The notes under the pieces were generated by a model. That model saw only the letters and a list, made by a program, of their open reading frames with translations. It was not told the origin of the DNA and did not search any database. Position numbers and translations under genes: made by a program. A DNA stretch of 64,000 nt from Cubamyces lactineus (taxonomy: Eukaryota > Basidiomycota > Agaricomycetes > Polyporales > Polyporaceae), in assembly GCA_022376465.1 (NCBI GenBank), contig JACDTU010000012.1, positions 682,001-746,000 of the forward strand, read 5' to 3'. Below are positions 42,256 to 54,781 of the stretch, in pieces (the stretch's first letter is position 1; each line of letters opens with the position of its first letter).

Positions 42256-42636
42256 CAAATAAGCAATGGTGGTGCATCGGTATCGCTGGCCACCTCGAAT
42301 GTGCTATGCTCGGGGCTCGGGGTTCGGGGTTCGACCCTGAGCGTAGCTGTTTTGTCCGCCATATATACTGACTTCCCTCGCAAGCCAGCCGAGGCATACG
42401 TCCACGGGGGACATGCAACCCGTGGTTGCAACCCCACATTAGTCGGTCGTGGGTGTCCTCATGGAGGATTCATCTGTGGGCAGGGGACTTGCAACCACGG
42501 TCGCAATCCCCCCCGGGCGGACATGGGCGTGCTCGCGGCAGGTCCCCTTTAACGCCAGACTTGCATCCGGTCGCAACTCCTCGCCGTCTAATAGACGGGG
42601 GAGTTGCAACCCCACTACTGAAATAGTTGTGTAGCC
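42256..42636 (+). mobile_element. tRNA-derived SINE, copy 2
   Basis: Plus-strand copy of the family at 33141-33434. Head: A-box-like GGTGGTGCATCGGTATCGC (about 42269-42287) and B box GGGTTCGACCCTG (about 42331-42343), with small GGGCTCG/GGGTTCG duplications before the B box. The body is longer than in copy 1 because of an extra segment with repeated GTTGCAAC units (about 42385-42490). Shared 3' part: TTGCATCCGGTCGCAACTCC, GCCGTCTAATAGACGG, ACTACTGAA. Confidence 0.75.
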
Positions 42637-43839
42637 TTCCTCATGCCTGTCGAAGTGATCAATCTCGAGTTTGAACTTAACACTTTGGACGTCGTCGATG
42701 CTTGATGAGGGGATTGGCAAGGTGTCGGCGGAGACATTCTCGGTGGCTTTGACTGGATGCATGCATGGGTAGAAGCTTGGATACCGGTGAGTACGCTGGT
42801 CTCGGTGTTCCCGACTCTGTGCGGGACATACGTCGTGCTGCTTGCTTCCTCGAATGGTGAAGCTACAGTCTGAGGTATCTGCCGCAGTGCCGGTATGTCG
42901 TCGTACAGGTGCATACAGCGCTCTTGCGACGTTTAGCCACTTTCCCCGGGGAAGTACTAGATTCTCTCCGGTGTAGTCAACCTGTTCGATGGTGTAGTTT
43001 GCAGTGCTGACCTCTGTTACGAGGCATACAGACATCGCAATGGATTGTACTAGTGTATCACAACTGCACATCGTGGTCGATTCGTCATGTAGGTTAGACC
43101 GTCTCAGACAAATGAAAGACATACACCAGATACATAGATGTGCATGCATGCCTGCGCTCCGCGCGCGGAAGCAACGCGCCGCCCACTTGCCAAGCGTTAA
43201 AGTTGTACCTATACCGCGGAAGTTCGGCCCTTCGGGTTAGGCCATCGGTGCCGCCGCGCGATCGACATTCAAGAATCAAGAGGCTATCGCAGACTATTAT
43301 CCAAAATGCACATTGCGAGCACGCTGATTGGGCCATCCAGGCCATGCATGGGTCATGCGCATATGACGCTGAGCACTCGGCTATCCGCTAGCGGAGTGGG
43401 CTCGAAATGCGGGACACGGGACGAGGTGGGATCAGCGGAGATGACGTCCTGGGCTCTCGAGGCCGAAAGGCCGAAATCCTGCACCGCCGTGCGGGGAGGC
43501 AAAGGCGAGGTTCGAACGATGGCGAGCGTTAGGGGACCGTGGAGTGAGCATGCATATGGTACAGAGACTCAGAGACAGTCGATGTCATTAGAAACCGGAT
43601 AACAATATAGTACATCAAGAGCACCGACAACAACGATCCACCCCTGGAGGAACCGAAAGCGAGGAAATGAATAGATTAAAGGGTAGGAATCAAAACTAGG
43701 AAAAGGTACATGGGAACTAGGAACATTGGAGAAATGTGCGGTTTAGTGTACATTGCAAGGAGAGAACGTTATGCGCGACGTGAGCGGAACAAAGAGGACG
43801 AGAATCAGGGGCAGACGAGTCAAGAAATCTTGCCATGGA
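42637..43839. other. Intergenic region, right border of the repeat island
   Basis: 1.2 kb. Several chance frames, none recognised. From about 43600 onward it is probably the 3' UTR of the following minus-strand gene. Confidence 0.45.
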
Positions 43840-45266
43840 TCATGCGCTCATTGGCATACCGCCCATGCTACTCATACCCTTGAGCACCTGCGTTGACGCG
43901 CGGAAGATGGTAGCAGGCCCAGGGATAGTGCTGATCAGCGATCGCTTGCGATGTTGCCCACCTATAGCAGATGGGCGAGTGTGTTCAATGCGCGGTGAGG
44001 AGCTGGGCGAAGATGTCGGGGAATCCGTGAAGCAGCGGTCGTCATGCGTAGAGGATGGCTGATACGGCACAGAGAAGTAGGACGAAATCTTCTCGGGGGA
44101 GAGAGACGGTAGCGAGGGGGATGCAGGGAGCGGTGTCTCGAGGGCTGCCTTCTCCGGTAGGATGGCGTTAGAGTGGATAGCATCAACAGAAGGCGAGGCA
44201 AGCCTCTGGATGAGTGTCGTTTGGGCGGCGTGCATGACGCGAGTAGCGGGCAAGTTCGTGGTAGAAGCAAACGGGCTGCCAGCAGGTGTGCGTCGCGGGG
44301 TGGGCCTTTGCTCATCCTCTTCTGGGATGGCTGGGGCGGGGGAGCGCGGTCGGGGAAGCACGCCAGAAACGAGGGGCGACCGACCCGGGTGGATCTCATC
44401 AGGCAGAGACAGGGCACGCCGCAACGGAAAGTCATCCGAAGCCATGGGGCTCACCGACGGCAACTCGAGCGTGAAGGCTGTGAGAGCGTCGATTTCGGTC
44501 GAGCGACGGCGACGATCGACTTCGTCTACAGCGATGATGGCGTCGAAGCCTGGCATGGCATCGCAGACCCGGTGGCGGCTGCGTGATGGCGGAGCCTGGG
44601 CGTCCGAGACGGATTTTCGTCTGCGGGCGGCGCCTTTGGAGAAGTGGACTTGCCAATGCTCGCCTTCTTTCATGCATTTGTCGATGGAAGGGTAGCACTG
44701 GGAGCAACAGGCACGGAGGGGAACCGTGACTGTGTCCGGGGATTGCATAGGAGGTGGCACGGACGCGCGCCTAGGGCGGGTCGCGCGGGGAGAGGTCAGG
44801 GAAGACGAAGAGGCGGAGCCGGACGCGACGGAGGGTGGGGAATGGACGAGGCATGGGACGAGAGGTCTGTGTGCGGTGTCACCTCGGGCTGGGGAGCGCG
44901 GCTTAATGGTGAGGCTGTTGTGATGGAGAAGACGGTCGGGAGCTGTATTGATTGGAGTGTGGAGATGGAGAGGACGGACCTTGGGACGGAGACTTTGAAG
45001 ACGACGTGCTCGTCGTTGGTCTCGTCCTCTGTGTCAGAAACGATGGACGGGTCGCGTTGCTTGCGTTTCCAGAGGGGGAGAGAATAAGACTTTGTGACGA
45101 GACGGGGGAGCCTTGAGGTGGGGATAGGGTCCGGGATGAGAACGCAGTCCTGGTCGAAGCGGACCTTTGGAGAGACTGGGGTATCGTCGAGGTCGTCGAA
45201 CGAGGAAGTGTTTGCGGTGCAGGAGATGGAGACGAAGGAGGGGGAGAGGGGGATTGAGTCGGACAT
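43840..45266 (-). CDS. Hypothetical Ser/Pro-rich protein, junction unresolved
   Basis: Two coding blocks. Block 1 starts at the ATG at 45266 (MSDSIPLSPSFVSISCTANT) and contains VSPKVRFDQDCVLIPDPIP and SYSLPLWKRKQRDPSIVSDT; its frame ends at 44796. Block 2, in another frame, runs from about 44840 to the stop at 43840, with RACCSQCYPSIDKCMKEGEH, a basic ARRRKS segment and many Ser/Pro pairs, ending RKRSLISTIPGPATIFRAST and a Met/Gly-rich tail. Both have coding-like codon use, so an intron around 44770-45000 is likely. One candidate joins a GTCCGT donor to the CCCTAG acceptor at about 44775, but this is not certain and a frameshift is possible. Family unknown; low-complexity, possibly regulatory. 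Confidence 0.55.
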
Positions 45267-45812
45267 GGTGGAATGAGGAAAAGAGGAGGAGCGGGCTGAA
45301 GAGGCCCAGCTGGGCTAGCAGCTGCAGACGCAGATGCTCCCATGGCCGTCCTCCCTGAACGATGCCAGAAGCTTATCCCGTCACAAGACCCTCCCCTTTC
45401 TGGCACAAGTACACACGTGACCGTGTTTCGCCGCCGGTTCCGCTCTCTCGGCTCCTCCGCCCAACGCCAAAGCTCACTCCTAAATCCCATCCACTGCCTT
45501 CGTTCTCTTCTCTACGCTGCTGGTCGCAGGCTGCTCGTACTCACTCGGCACCGTCACCTTTCGCATGGCATGATTTTGCACAACACGCCGTTCCTACTCT
45601 AGACCCGGCGCCGTGCACGAGTCTCGCCAGCGCCGACCGTGATCCAGATCGGCTTCTCTCCAGTTTTCCCGTCATCCGACTCGTCCAGCTCTCCGTCCTC
45701 CCAACCTCACGCTCGTTTCAGTAAAACGTTCCTCTCATTCCGATGTTCCGTCCGGTCCCGCATTCTATAACGTACAGCTCGCATACATCTACGCGTACCT
45801 GACATCCTCCCC
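45267..45812. other. Intergenic region between hypothetical gene and cullin
   Basis: 546 bp; the promoter of the hypothetical gene and the 3' UTR of the cullin gene. No gene seen. Confidence 0.5.
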
Positions 45813-48800
45813 CTACGCGACATAGATATACTTGTTCATATCGTCCTCGTCCCGCCTCAGGTACTCCTGCTCAACCAGCCCCTGGATACGCTGCTTGATC
45901 ATTCCCACCTCGGGCACAAAGTGCTTCCTCACTGCCTCTATCGTCGCCGTCTTCAGCTGCTCGTAGTTCAGCTCCTTCTTCGCCTTCATCACCCGCACGA
46001 TCGCCGCATCCAGCGCGTGCTTCCGGTCTGCCTCGATCGAGTTCTGCGTCCGCTTGGTCTCCTCCGGCTGCACGTTTCCAGAGTCAAAGTTGTGTCAGCT
46101 CTGCGTAATGAGGCAGCAGTCACGAGTAGCAGACGTACCGTCTCCTTCGATTGGATCGAGTTGATGTGCACTTGGTATCGCGGGTCCGTAAACTCAGCGT
46201 TGAAGTGAAACACGTCTGTCGGGTTAACGTCCTTCCCTAACGGCTGTTTCCGTAACACACGCTTCTTGCCACAGGCGAGGCTTTGCAGAGTGCGTTGCAG
46301 CTCTCCGTCATCTAACAAGTATCTCGTCAGACGCAATGACAGCGGGCGCAAAACCGCAAGTCGAGTTACCTAGACGCGTCTGCTCCTTTATATCCGCGTA
46401 GGACATCGTCGTTTCCTCGTTGAACAGCAGCAGAATCACAGCCTGATACAAGCTGACCGATAGCTCCTTTTCACCAGCATCGAACCGTGCCCGGAGCGTC
46501 GCCGTGCCCAGCGCATGGTCCCAATCCAGCTTCCGGCCTTGGTGTTTCCTCTTGTAGAACTGGGTGTAGTCTGCTAAATCTTCTTGCATCTGAAATGTGA
46601 CGTAGTCAGTGGCGTTAGACACGCTCGGAAAGACTGCCGTGCTGGAGGGCGCATGTACATACCCATCGGGGTAGGTCTACGTCGTTCTTGCGTGCCGTGA
46701 ACGGCCAATTGCTCCGCTGCAGCACCATCACGTTCAACTTCTGTACAGTGCCGATATCGCCCTTCTTTCGCTTGTACTCGAGGAAGTCCTGCATCAGATC
46801 ACGCGACAGCGCCAGGTCGGTGAACATGTTGTCGCTCGTCCCAAACTCCGGATCGTGCTCTACAACAACTCAGTCAGTGCTTGTCATAGGAGAACAACGG
46901 CCGGAGTAGATGCGCACTCTCTTTGAGCTTCTTGAGCACCGCACGCTCAAAGTCGTCACTCGCACTCCGCCCGAGCAAGAGGCGTTTGGCCAGGGCACGC
47001 TGGTAGAACGCACGGAAGACGTCCTTCTCGTCCGTGAACGGGTAGAGCGCAAGAACTTCGTCGAGTTCGGCCTCGAAGTCCTCGTCACGCTTGCCCTTCT
47101 GGCCGCGCCGCATCGCCTTGTCGAGGTGCTTTGCAATCATCTCTGCAGGCTTGTTACGCCGGGCCTTGAAGCCTGCGCTAAATCCGTCGCGCAGAGCATT
47201 CCTGAACTCTTGGTTCGGATGCGTAATTGGCGCCGGTGGGGCAGGGATAGGGGCCTTTGAGGAAGATGCTTGGGGAGGGGTTGGGTGGGCACCTGTGAGG
47301 GGAGGGACCTCGTCGACGAAAGCCTGAGAGATCAGCTTGTCGGTGAAAGCCTTGAAGTCGAGCAGGCGAGGAATCATCTCTTCGTCCTTTTCTGCGTCCG
47401 TTACAATCGCTTTGACGGCGTTCTGGAGTAGGGTATAGACGTGAGAGGGCGGTCGTTTGTGATCCAAGCTACTAGACTCACCTGCACGTAGAGCTTGAAC
47501 GCAGCGTTGAGGACCTTGAGTCCACCGACTTTGGCGAACAGCTTGTACATCTTCTTGAGTTGCGCGTCGTTGCGGGTCGACATGAGCGATTCCAAAGCTG
47601 TATCAAATCAGCGATCCTCGTTTGGATCCCATGCGAACTAGCGTGGCTCACCATCTTTCGCCAGCCACTGCAACCGTCCGGCCAACAAGGCGTTATCCGT
47701 CGTGTCATGTATGATCGCCACACTCTCCGGTAGGAGCACCTCTTGAGCACGCTCCAGCTCCTCCTTGCTCCGCGCCTGAGCATGGGCGAGGAAGTCCTTC
47801 GCGCTCATGCTGTTGTTCGAACCCAGCTCGTCAGACTCCTTGGTGTAGAATGCATGCGTAATCGCTATGTAGGTCGATTGAATGATGTCTTCGTAGAGCC
47901 CTTGAGACCGCATATGGTGCACGAGGCGAGGGATGTAGGAGCGGAGGGCATGAGCGGAGCTATGAACGTCCAAGTAATGAGATCGATGGCGGTCCTCGAG
48001 GATGGGTAAACAAGAAAACTCACCGGTTAGTACGCTCCCACTCGAGCCAGTCTGAGATTCCATCGGTGACAGCTTGGACGACGCGGGCACTTTTGATCAC
48101 GGTGTCAGAGAACATGGCGTACGCCATCTTCCTATACCAGAAAGATCAGCGCATGCGGAGCTAGGTAGATGGGATATTAGCATACTTGACACCCGGGAGA
48201 GGGGGTCGCTCTGCGACGTAGAGCGTATCGAGGTATGCGAGTAGCGATTGAAGCAGGCCCTGCCCGTGGTCATTCACAACCTTGTTCCTGAGCCCGTACT
48301 GAACGATGTGCTCACGACTTGTCTTTCGAACCACGCACATGCATCCGTGAACGGGACAAGCCATTCCACGCTCTTCCGAGTCTCATTCACAAGACTACCC
48401 TCCATGAACCTGACGCACCGCTCGAGCTCCATCTTCACTGCGTCGTAAAGACCTTCCCCTCTCCCCGCCTCAGCAACGGCAGCGCGGCAGGCACGAGAGA
48501 TCCGATCGTATGTAGCGGGGAGAGTTCCATCTTCACCGGGGGTGAGCAACATTCGTATCGTCCGTCGGACTAGGGCATAATCGCTTTCAATTACCGCGTC
48601 CAAAGTGCCGGCAACTGCAGAGTGTAGTTAGCTCGCCGTACGAAGTGTGTTAGATCTTCAGGCCACACATAGAATGGTGGTCTAAGTAAGAAGGAGGTCT
48701 CAACTCACCCGGATGACCCACCACCCTGAGTACGATAGGGCCCCGCCTATCAGCGGCAGTATCGACGACGCCTGCAGTACGAGGGCTGGATGCAGAAGCG

Positions 48801-48973
48801 GCGTCAGACGCAGCATCCAGACGGGGAATCTTGCGTGGGGGAGACGCGGACCGAGATGAGTCTCTGGAGGTCGACACGGCCGCCAGAGCCGGCCGTGGTT
48901 GGGCGGGGAGGGCGCTGAACGCCTTGGACGTGGACGTCTGCGGTAGAGTCAGTAACGTGAACACATCCGGCAT
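45813..48973 (-). CDS. Cullin, Cul4 type (CRL E3 ubiquitin ligase scaffold)
   Basis: 839 residues in eleven exons (complement): 48709-48973, 48316-48614, 48186-48259, 48024-48131, 47652-47959, 47482-47597, 46918-47422, 46663-46859, 46370-46589, 46139-46311 and 45813-46067; the total closes in frame. The N-terminus has a low-complexity leader with PPRKIPRLD, then cullin repeats (LLQSLLAYLDTLYV, LRSYIPRLVHHM). The cullin homology domain has FRAFYQRALAKRLLLGRSAS, DNMFTDLALSRDLMQDF, SNWPFTARKNDVDLP and HQGRKLDWDHALGTATL. The C-terminal winged helix has AAIVRVMKAKKELNYEQL, whose MK is the expected neddylation Lys, and ends with NKYIYVA. A Pro/Ala-rich insert of about 30 residues (PPLTGAHPTPPQASSSKAP) lies near residues 433-465. 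Cul4 assignment rests on the basic leader and overall pattern; Cul3 is the alternative. Confidence 0.92.
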
Positions 48974-49704
48974 GGCGGATGATAGCGAGAGACAACACTC
49001 GGAGAGCGGTCGTGGATGGAGAGATAGGGCTTGGGGACGGGTGATATCACGCTCAGTACGCGTTCTGCCCTTGCGCGCCGTGCGCTGTGCGATCGTGCGC
49101 TTCCTGTTTTGGCAACCCCTGTCGTTCGTCCAGCAAGCGACATAACCCACCACGTCGGTGCATACAACTGGTCCATTCGACGATATCACGATAGAATCCG
49201 TCCATGTACAATACATGCCAATGCGACACCTGCACCCCTGTTTGCGTCTGCTTTAATCCGACACTGCGGTCTCATTGGAATCCGCAATCTAGTATTATAA
49301 TGTATTAGGTTGAGCGCCGGATCCAGCCGCGGTTTGAGAAACAATGTATCGGAGCACAGAGCACCATTACACATGAAAAGCGCATGAGATAAGGTCCCAG
49401 AGCAGTTATACACACAGCGCGTCGATCAAGGGCAGGCGCTCATTACAGGAGCCTCGAGCAATCATCTGGACAAGGGGAGGCCTCAGCGATGCCAATCGCG
49501 GTCATGGGGCCCAGAGTTTTCCAGCGCAGAATACGAGCAGGGAGCGGGATGACGAGACTATTGCAGACGGACACATCCCTTGACAGAACGCCGTACAAGG
49601 AGCCAAGCCGAAGCCTCGAAAGCAGGCGTGACGTCGGGAGGCGATAAGCAGCATTCAGAGCCACGGTAGCGATCTACCCAAGATGCCAGTCCAGAACTCC
49701 AGGG
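48974..49704. other. Intergenic region between cullin and SPO22-like gene
   Basis: 731 bp; the cullin promoter and the 3' end of the SPO22-like gene. No further gene seen. Confidence 0.5.
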
Positions 49705-52700
49705 TCATCGTGTATACCGTTCCAGAAGATAAGCGTACGTCTTGGAGATCTGCAGGGATGGCGTTAGTGCGCTGCCGGCAGCGGTGAAGAGACGCACCTT
49801 TGCCGCACGCGACCCGCCGTCGGGAACAAAGCGACATATCGTGGTAGCAGCCTCGAACCACCGCTTTGCGTCGTCGAGCATGGAAGCACTGTGGTGGGCG
49901 TGGAGATTGAGGTAAACCCACACAACCGCACGTAGTACGTGACGTACTGCAGACACTCAATACCTGTGTTGTACGCGGTTGCCAACAGCCAATGTCGTTC
50001 GTCCATGGGGTATCTCTACCATGCAAGTGTAATCAGCTCCGACCGCGGCGGAGCTCTCAGGAGGATGGCTACCTGGGGATCTTCTTCCGTAAAATGGTCC
50101 TGGAGCACGCCCACAGCCTGCTCGACGTAACCAATAGCCTTGATCCGATCCGCGGGGGAACTACGAGAGAGCAGTATGGTGCATATGGCCCGTAGCCACC
50201 TTGAGAATTTCTCAATGGACAATGCGGCACGGTCAAGGCTAGCGTGTAGTATGGCCTAACGCAAACCCGGTACGTCAATTGCCGGAGAGTGGGCGCGACT
50301 GCAACAGTGTGAAACTTGCCTCCAATGCGGCGAAGAGCACTGCGGCGAGGGTTCGTGAGCAACGAGGGCAAGTCAGGAACTGCTAGAAACCGAATAGGCG
50401 CATCGTACCATCGACCGGACAATCCTTAGCCACCCACTAATAGCGAGGTGCGCGGCACTGAGAACCTTCTGACTTATGGAGTGAAGGAGGGGCTCACAAG
50501 CACATCCGCTATCGCCTCTAAGGTCCCTAGTTCCATGTTCTGACCCCGGTTTAATCTCTATCGAAATGCAAACGGTCAACATCAGTTCGGCAAAGGCCTA
50601 CGCCGTTTACCTCAATGATTTCAGGGATACACTTCCACGTCTTCAGCCGGGTGGCGACCTCTACTCCGAATACAGCTAGGATGCTGAGAAATGAATAAGC
50701 GCGCTGCGTCCCTTCTTCTCCTAGTGAATTTGAGCCCGCGACGATTTGGCGTATGCACTCTTTGCACGAGGCGATCTCTTGTGCCACTGATTCCCATCTA
50801 TCCGGCTGAACACGAATGTAAGAGGGACTGCGGTCAGTGAGCGGGCGGGTAGCTACATACCTCCTCAGGGACATTGTTCGAAGCGCGGCGCCGCGATGCG
50901 AATACTTGATACATGGAACACATGATGTATTTCTGGGTGCGAATGAATTAGGACACTTACCTCTTCCAGCGGCGCCCGCAAAGGAGGCGTTCATCAGGAA
51001 CACCTGCATCTCGGCTTCGGTGTCTACCGCGGGACATCGCGCGTAAATTTGCAAGAGCTAAGTGGCACAAATCGTGAAGATGAGCTGATGCCCTGGACTG
51101 GGGGCACGACGTGGAACTGGACCCGGTATCGCACCTGTCTGGCAACATCGAACAGGTCGGAGATGCTGTCCTCCTGGTTCTCCCATTCAGCACATCCTTG
51201 CACGGCGGTGTTGTAGGCGGTTCTCCAGAGCCACGAGACGTCCTTTGTGCCGACGGCACTGTTCTGTTTGGCCTCCAGCGCGGCGACCGATGACAGCGCT
51301 TCAGCGTGGGCAAAGCGGCTCAGCCACGGGGTTAAGACCCCAACATCAGACAGATAACGTACCCGTGGAGAAATGGCGAAGAAGCATGGGAATAAATACG
51401 GCTCTGAGAAAAGCGGAGTTTCCGGTTAGCGGACAAGATCTGCCTGTAATTGTCGGCGAGGAATTACTCACGGAAGTGCGCCGGGCTCTGACATCATCCT
51501 GAGAACCAGTCTGATGATGCAGCGAACCAACGTAATAGCCTCCGCGTCTGCCTCCACACCCTCTCGTATCGATGCCTCTAACAGCGCTTCTAGGACCGTA
51601 AGTAGCAAGGTTTTCATGCCGGAGTCATTTGCCAGCCGGGTGGCGAGCAATAACATCTTCTTGTTGAAGTTAGACGCATGCACCATCTCGTGTACGGCGG
51701 CGACGGCTGTGAGAAGGGTGATCGATATGATCCGCCTCTCATGAGACGTTACGACGTACCTTCATCCTCTAGACCTATCGATTCGTTAGGTTCAGAACAG
51801 GGGCACATTGTTGGTTGGGCTGATCTTACCTTGATGGGCCGCAATCAACAGTGCGACATAATGGGTAGCCGCGTCCGTGGGCGGACAGCGACGAACAATC
51901 GCAGAAGCCTGGGCATGTTCGCCACATTGAACATAGCATAACGCCGCCTTGCGGAGGCATTTCGCGTTCGATATGTGAGACATGGATCCAAAGGTACTGT
52001 TTGTTCCGGCGAGAAACCAGTCCGCGGCATCTGGCCAGCGTTTAGCGTGGTAGTGCCGATCACCGAATTGCCAGAGTAGCTGCGGGATGATCAGGGAGGG
52101 GTTAACGTAACGTGGTAGCGTTCCTTACTGTCAGACAAGCCGTTGTCGATATCTTAGGGAGTTCATATTCTTTGACCTCAAGAACTGCGTGAATAAATTC
52201 ACCTAATCAGGATCACAAATACTCCGATCCCATCGAAAACCCACCATTTAATGCAGCGGTGAGGTCTTGCATCGCCCGCGCATGGTCGTCATCTCTGGAA
52301 CAGTGGTAAATCAATGAAAGGAGCAGGCGATCCAAATAGACCAGGGCTGCGCTATTCTGGGTGTGGAATGCCCGCTCCAGGCAGTGCAGATGTATGGCAG
52401 TGACCAGAGCACTGGAAGGGAAGTGGTCAGTACACGTGATGAATGAGTGGCGATAGGAAGGCCCTTCGAGCGGCCGAACGTAACTGGTCGTGACTGATGC
52501 TTCTGACCTCCTGTAGAATACTTCCAAGTTTCCGCATGTATGTCAGAATCCCTTTTTGATAATCAACGGATAGGAACACGTACTCCGTGATGGTGTTCTC
52601 CGAATATTGCATGTGATCGATGATGGAGCGGAATGCTACGGTGTCCGAGTTAAAGACTGCGCCCGGGGCCCACGTCTCCGCTACGTATTCATGAAACTTA

Positions 52701-54480
52701 CCCTCTAGAAGGGCAGTGTGCGGCGCCTTGCGCCGCTTGAGAATGGCAACCCTCATCCATCGAAGCTGTTGGTACTCGGGAGACGTCTGGAACGGCGGTC
52801 AGAGTCAGATAGTGGTATCGCTCATCTACGGACTTACGTGATCCATGGAGGAGTCAACAGAGTCTATGAGCTCTTGTAGAGATGCTTCCGCTCGCGCGAG
52901 GTTCTCTGGATCTTGCCCGGACGACAGGAAGTATGCTCGAGCTACTCACACGTGCGTGTTCGGCAAGTGGCTCAATTCGACATTGCAATACGATAACCCC
53001 ACTTACCCAAGGTTCTGAGAATTGACCACTGCCGTGCATCAGTGCGTGTGACCATCTGGAGGCGATACGAAGGCCGACTTACTCTCAGTTGACTATCACC
53101 GGCATCTACCGTGTCCTCGAGTGGCTCGATGATCGAGAACGCCTTCTGGATCCATTTCACGGAGTCCCCAGCACCATTCTCAGTATGTTCTCCTTGGGTA
53201 TTTCTTCTCAACATGTCTTTGCCTATTCCCAATAGTTTTCCGGCGAGTGTTCTTCGCTGGTACCTATAAATCAGTACTTGCAAACCGCGGGCAGGAACCG
53301 CGTGTCTTACGTCGGAAGAGGTGAGTAAAGGGAGATATTGATCGTTTTCTGCTGGCATGCATGCACAGGGTTACAGGGTTATACACGTAACAACGATAGC
53401 AGAAAACTTACCTGACACTTTCTCCAACATGAATTCAGCGACACCGCTGTTGCCCTCCCGGAACGCCTGTCATTGTCGCAGATATCAAGAACGAGGCACT
53501 CAGATGCTGAAAGCACTCACCGCTTCCATGCGGCTACTGTAGTATAGAATAATCGCACGCGCACGTGCCTGTGCATACCCATTCTCTGGGTCGTCGGCGG
53601 CTCCCAGCAGGTCGACATACTAATGTGAACATATCCAGTTTGTTTTTGTGATGACAGATTTGTTATAGTAAGACAAAGCACTACCTTTGCTGCGGAGCCC
53701 AGAATGCCTGCAGCGAGGTTAGTCTCTCCTACATCTACGTGCGTGAGCGGGAATGGCACAGCCGCTCATCAGCATCCATTGTGCGGTATGAGAGATCATG
53801 CGCCGACCTGCCAAGCTAGCACCGGCTTTACTAGCCAGCTGCAGAACATGAATGAGGGCTGGTGGGAACGGGCGGATATAAGCGAGGCCCTTCTCAGATG
53901 CATGACCGGGAGGGACCCTAACTCTGAATACCCGGTTTATGTTCCATTCCGGCCTCGATGAGACGGAAGCCGGCGAGCCTCACTGACGTTCCGGGGCCCA
54001 CATTGACGGGGTGAGAGAAAAGAAGAATGAAGGGATTGGCCACGCACTGGCTGCGCAGACGGTGCGATATGCGTCGTCGGGGACATCCTTCTGTACGACA
54101 GATGCGTTCCACAAGGTGACTCCTGCGGAGGAGTGTGTGGCCTGGGTCAGGGGCGAGAAGGTGGGTGGTGCCAACGTGCGAACCTTCGCTATCCAGGTCG
54201 TCTGCACGCTGGGCCCACTGTTTGTCCTTCTTGGCGCGCGGGCGGTGTCTAGAAATGGATTCTGCAAGAACAGACAGATGAACAAGATCCGTGCGCAGAG
54301 CGCCCCAGTCCGGATTTTTGCTGCTGAGTTTGGGTTTGAGCTTTGCCAAAATGGCTGGTGGCATCGGAGGAGACGGTCAGAGAAGGTGGAGGGGAGATCA
54401 GAAGGAGTGCACGGACATTGAATGTCACTGTATGCTACGTGCGGCTCGGGCGAGAGTTTTCTCTTCTTGCGGTCTGACAT
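49705..54480 (-). CDS. Meiosis protein SPO22/ZIP4-like (TPR repeat)
   Basis: Large multi-exon gene, minus strand. The start is probably the ATG at 54480 (MSDRKKRKLSPEP) and the end TGA at 49705. Recognised exon blocks in order are ILAKLKPKLSSKNPDWGALR, LWNASVV, RLAGFRLIEAG-like, AIILYYSSRMEA, GKLLGIGKDMLRR with SVKWIQKAFSIIEPLEDT, ILRTL / ARAYFLSSGQDPENLARAEA, YQQLRWMRVAILKRRKAPHT, AFRSIIDHMQYSENTITE, HCSRDDDHARAMQDLTAAL, LLWQFGDRHYHAKRWPDAAD and WFLAGTNSTFGSMSHISNAK, KCLRKAALCYVQCGEHAQAS, IVRRCPPTDAATHYVALLIA, and a C-terminal DDAKRWFEAATTICRFVPDG. SPO22/ZIP4 is a TPR scaffold for crossover formation at the synaptonemal complex. There are at least fifteen short exons; I have not fixed every junction, nor checked that the middle (50.0-51.5 kb) is intact. 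Confidence 0.8.
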
Positions 54481-54781
54481 ATTGGTCGTCTTTCCGGATG
54501 AGCGGCAGAGAGGAAAGACGAGAATGCAGACTAGCGCAGTGCCGGAGATGGACGCGAGAGCGAGAGCGCGGCACAGGCGCCTGATGAACTGAAGGCGCGT
54601 GACACGACGCGACGCGCGTCAAGTCACGCACCTTGCTAGACGCCGGTAGGAGTCGGAGCTTGTGGGAGGAGACTGAGTGCGACTGCCTCCGTCCCACTCA
54701 AACTGCCACCGACGCACGACGGACATCTGAACGCCTCATTCGTCAGCAGCAGCAGCACCTTTGCAAAACATACGAGGCAAG
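54481..54781. promoter_or_regulatory. Divergent promoter region SPO22-like / small membrane protein
   Basis: 301 bp between two divergent ATGs. Palindromic ACGCGAC/GCGCGTC sequences lie near 54600-54620. No TATA box obvious. Confidence 0.5.
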
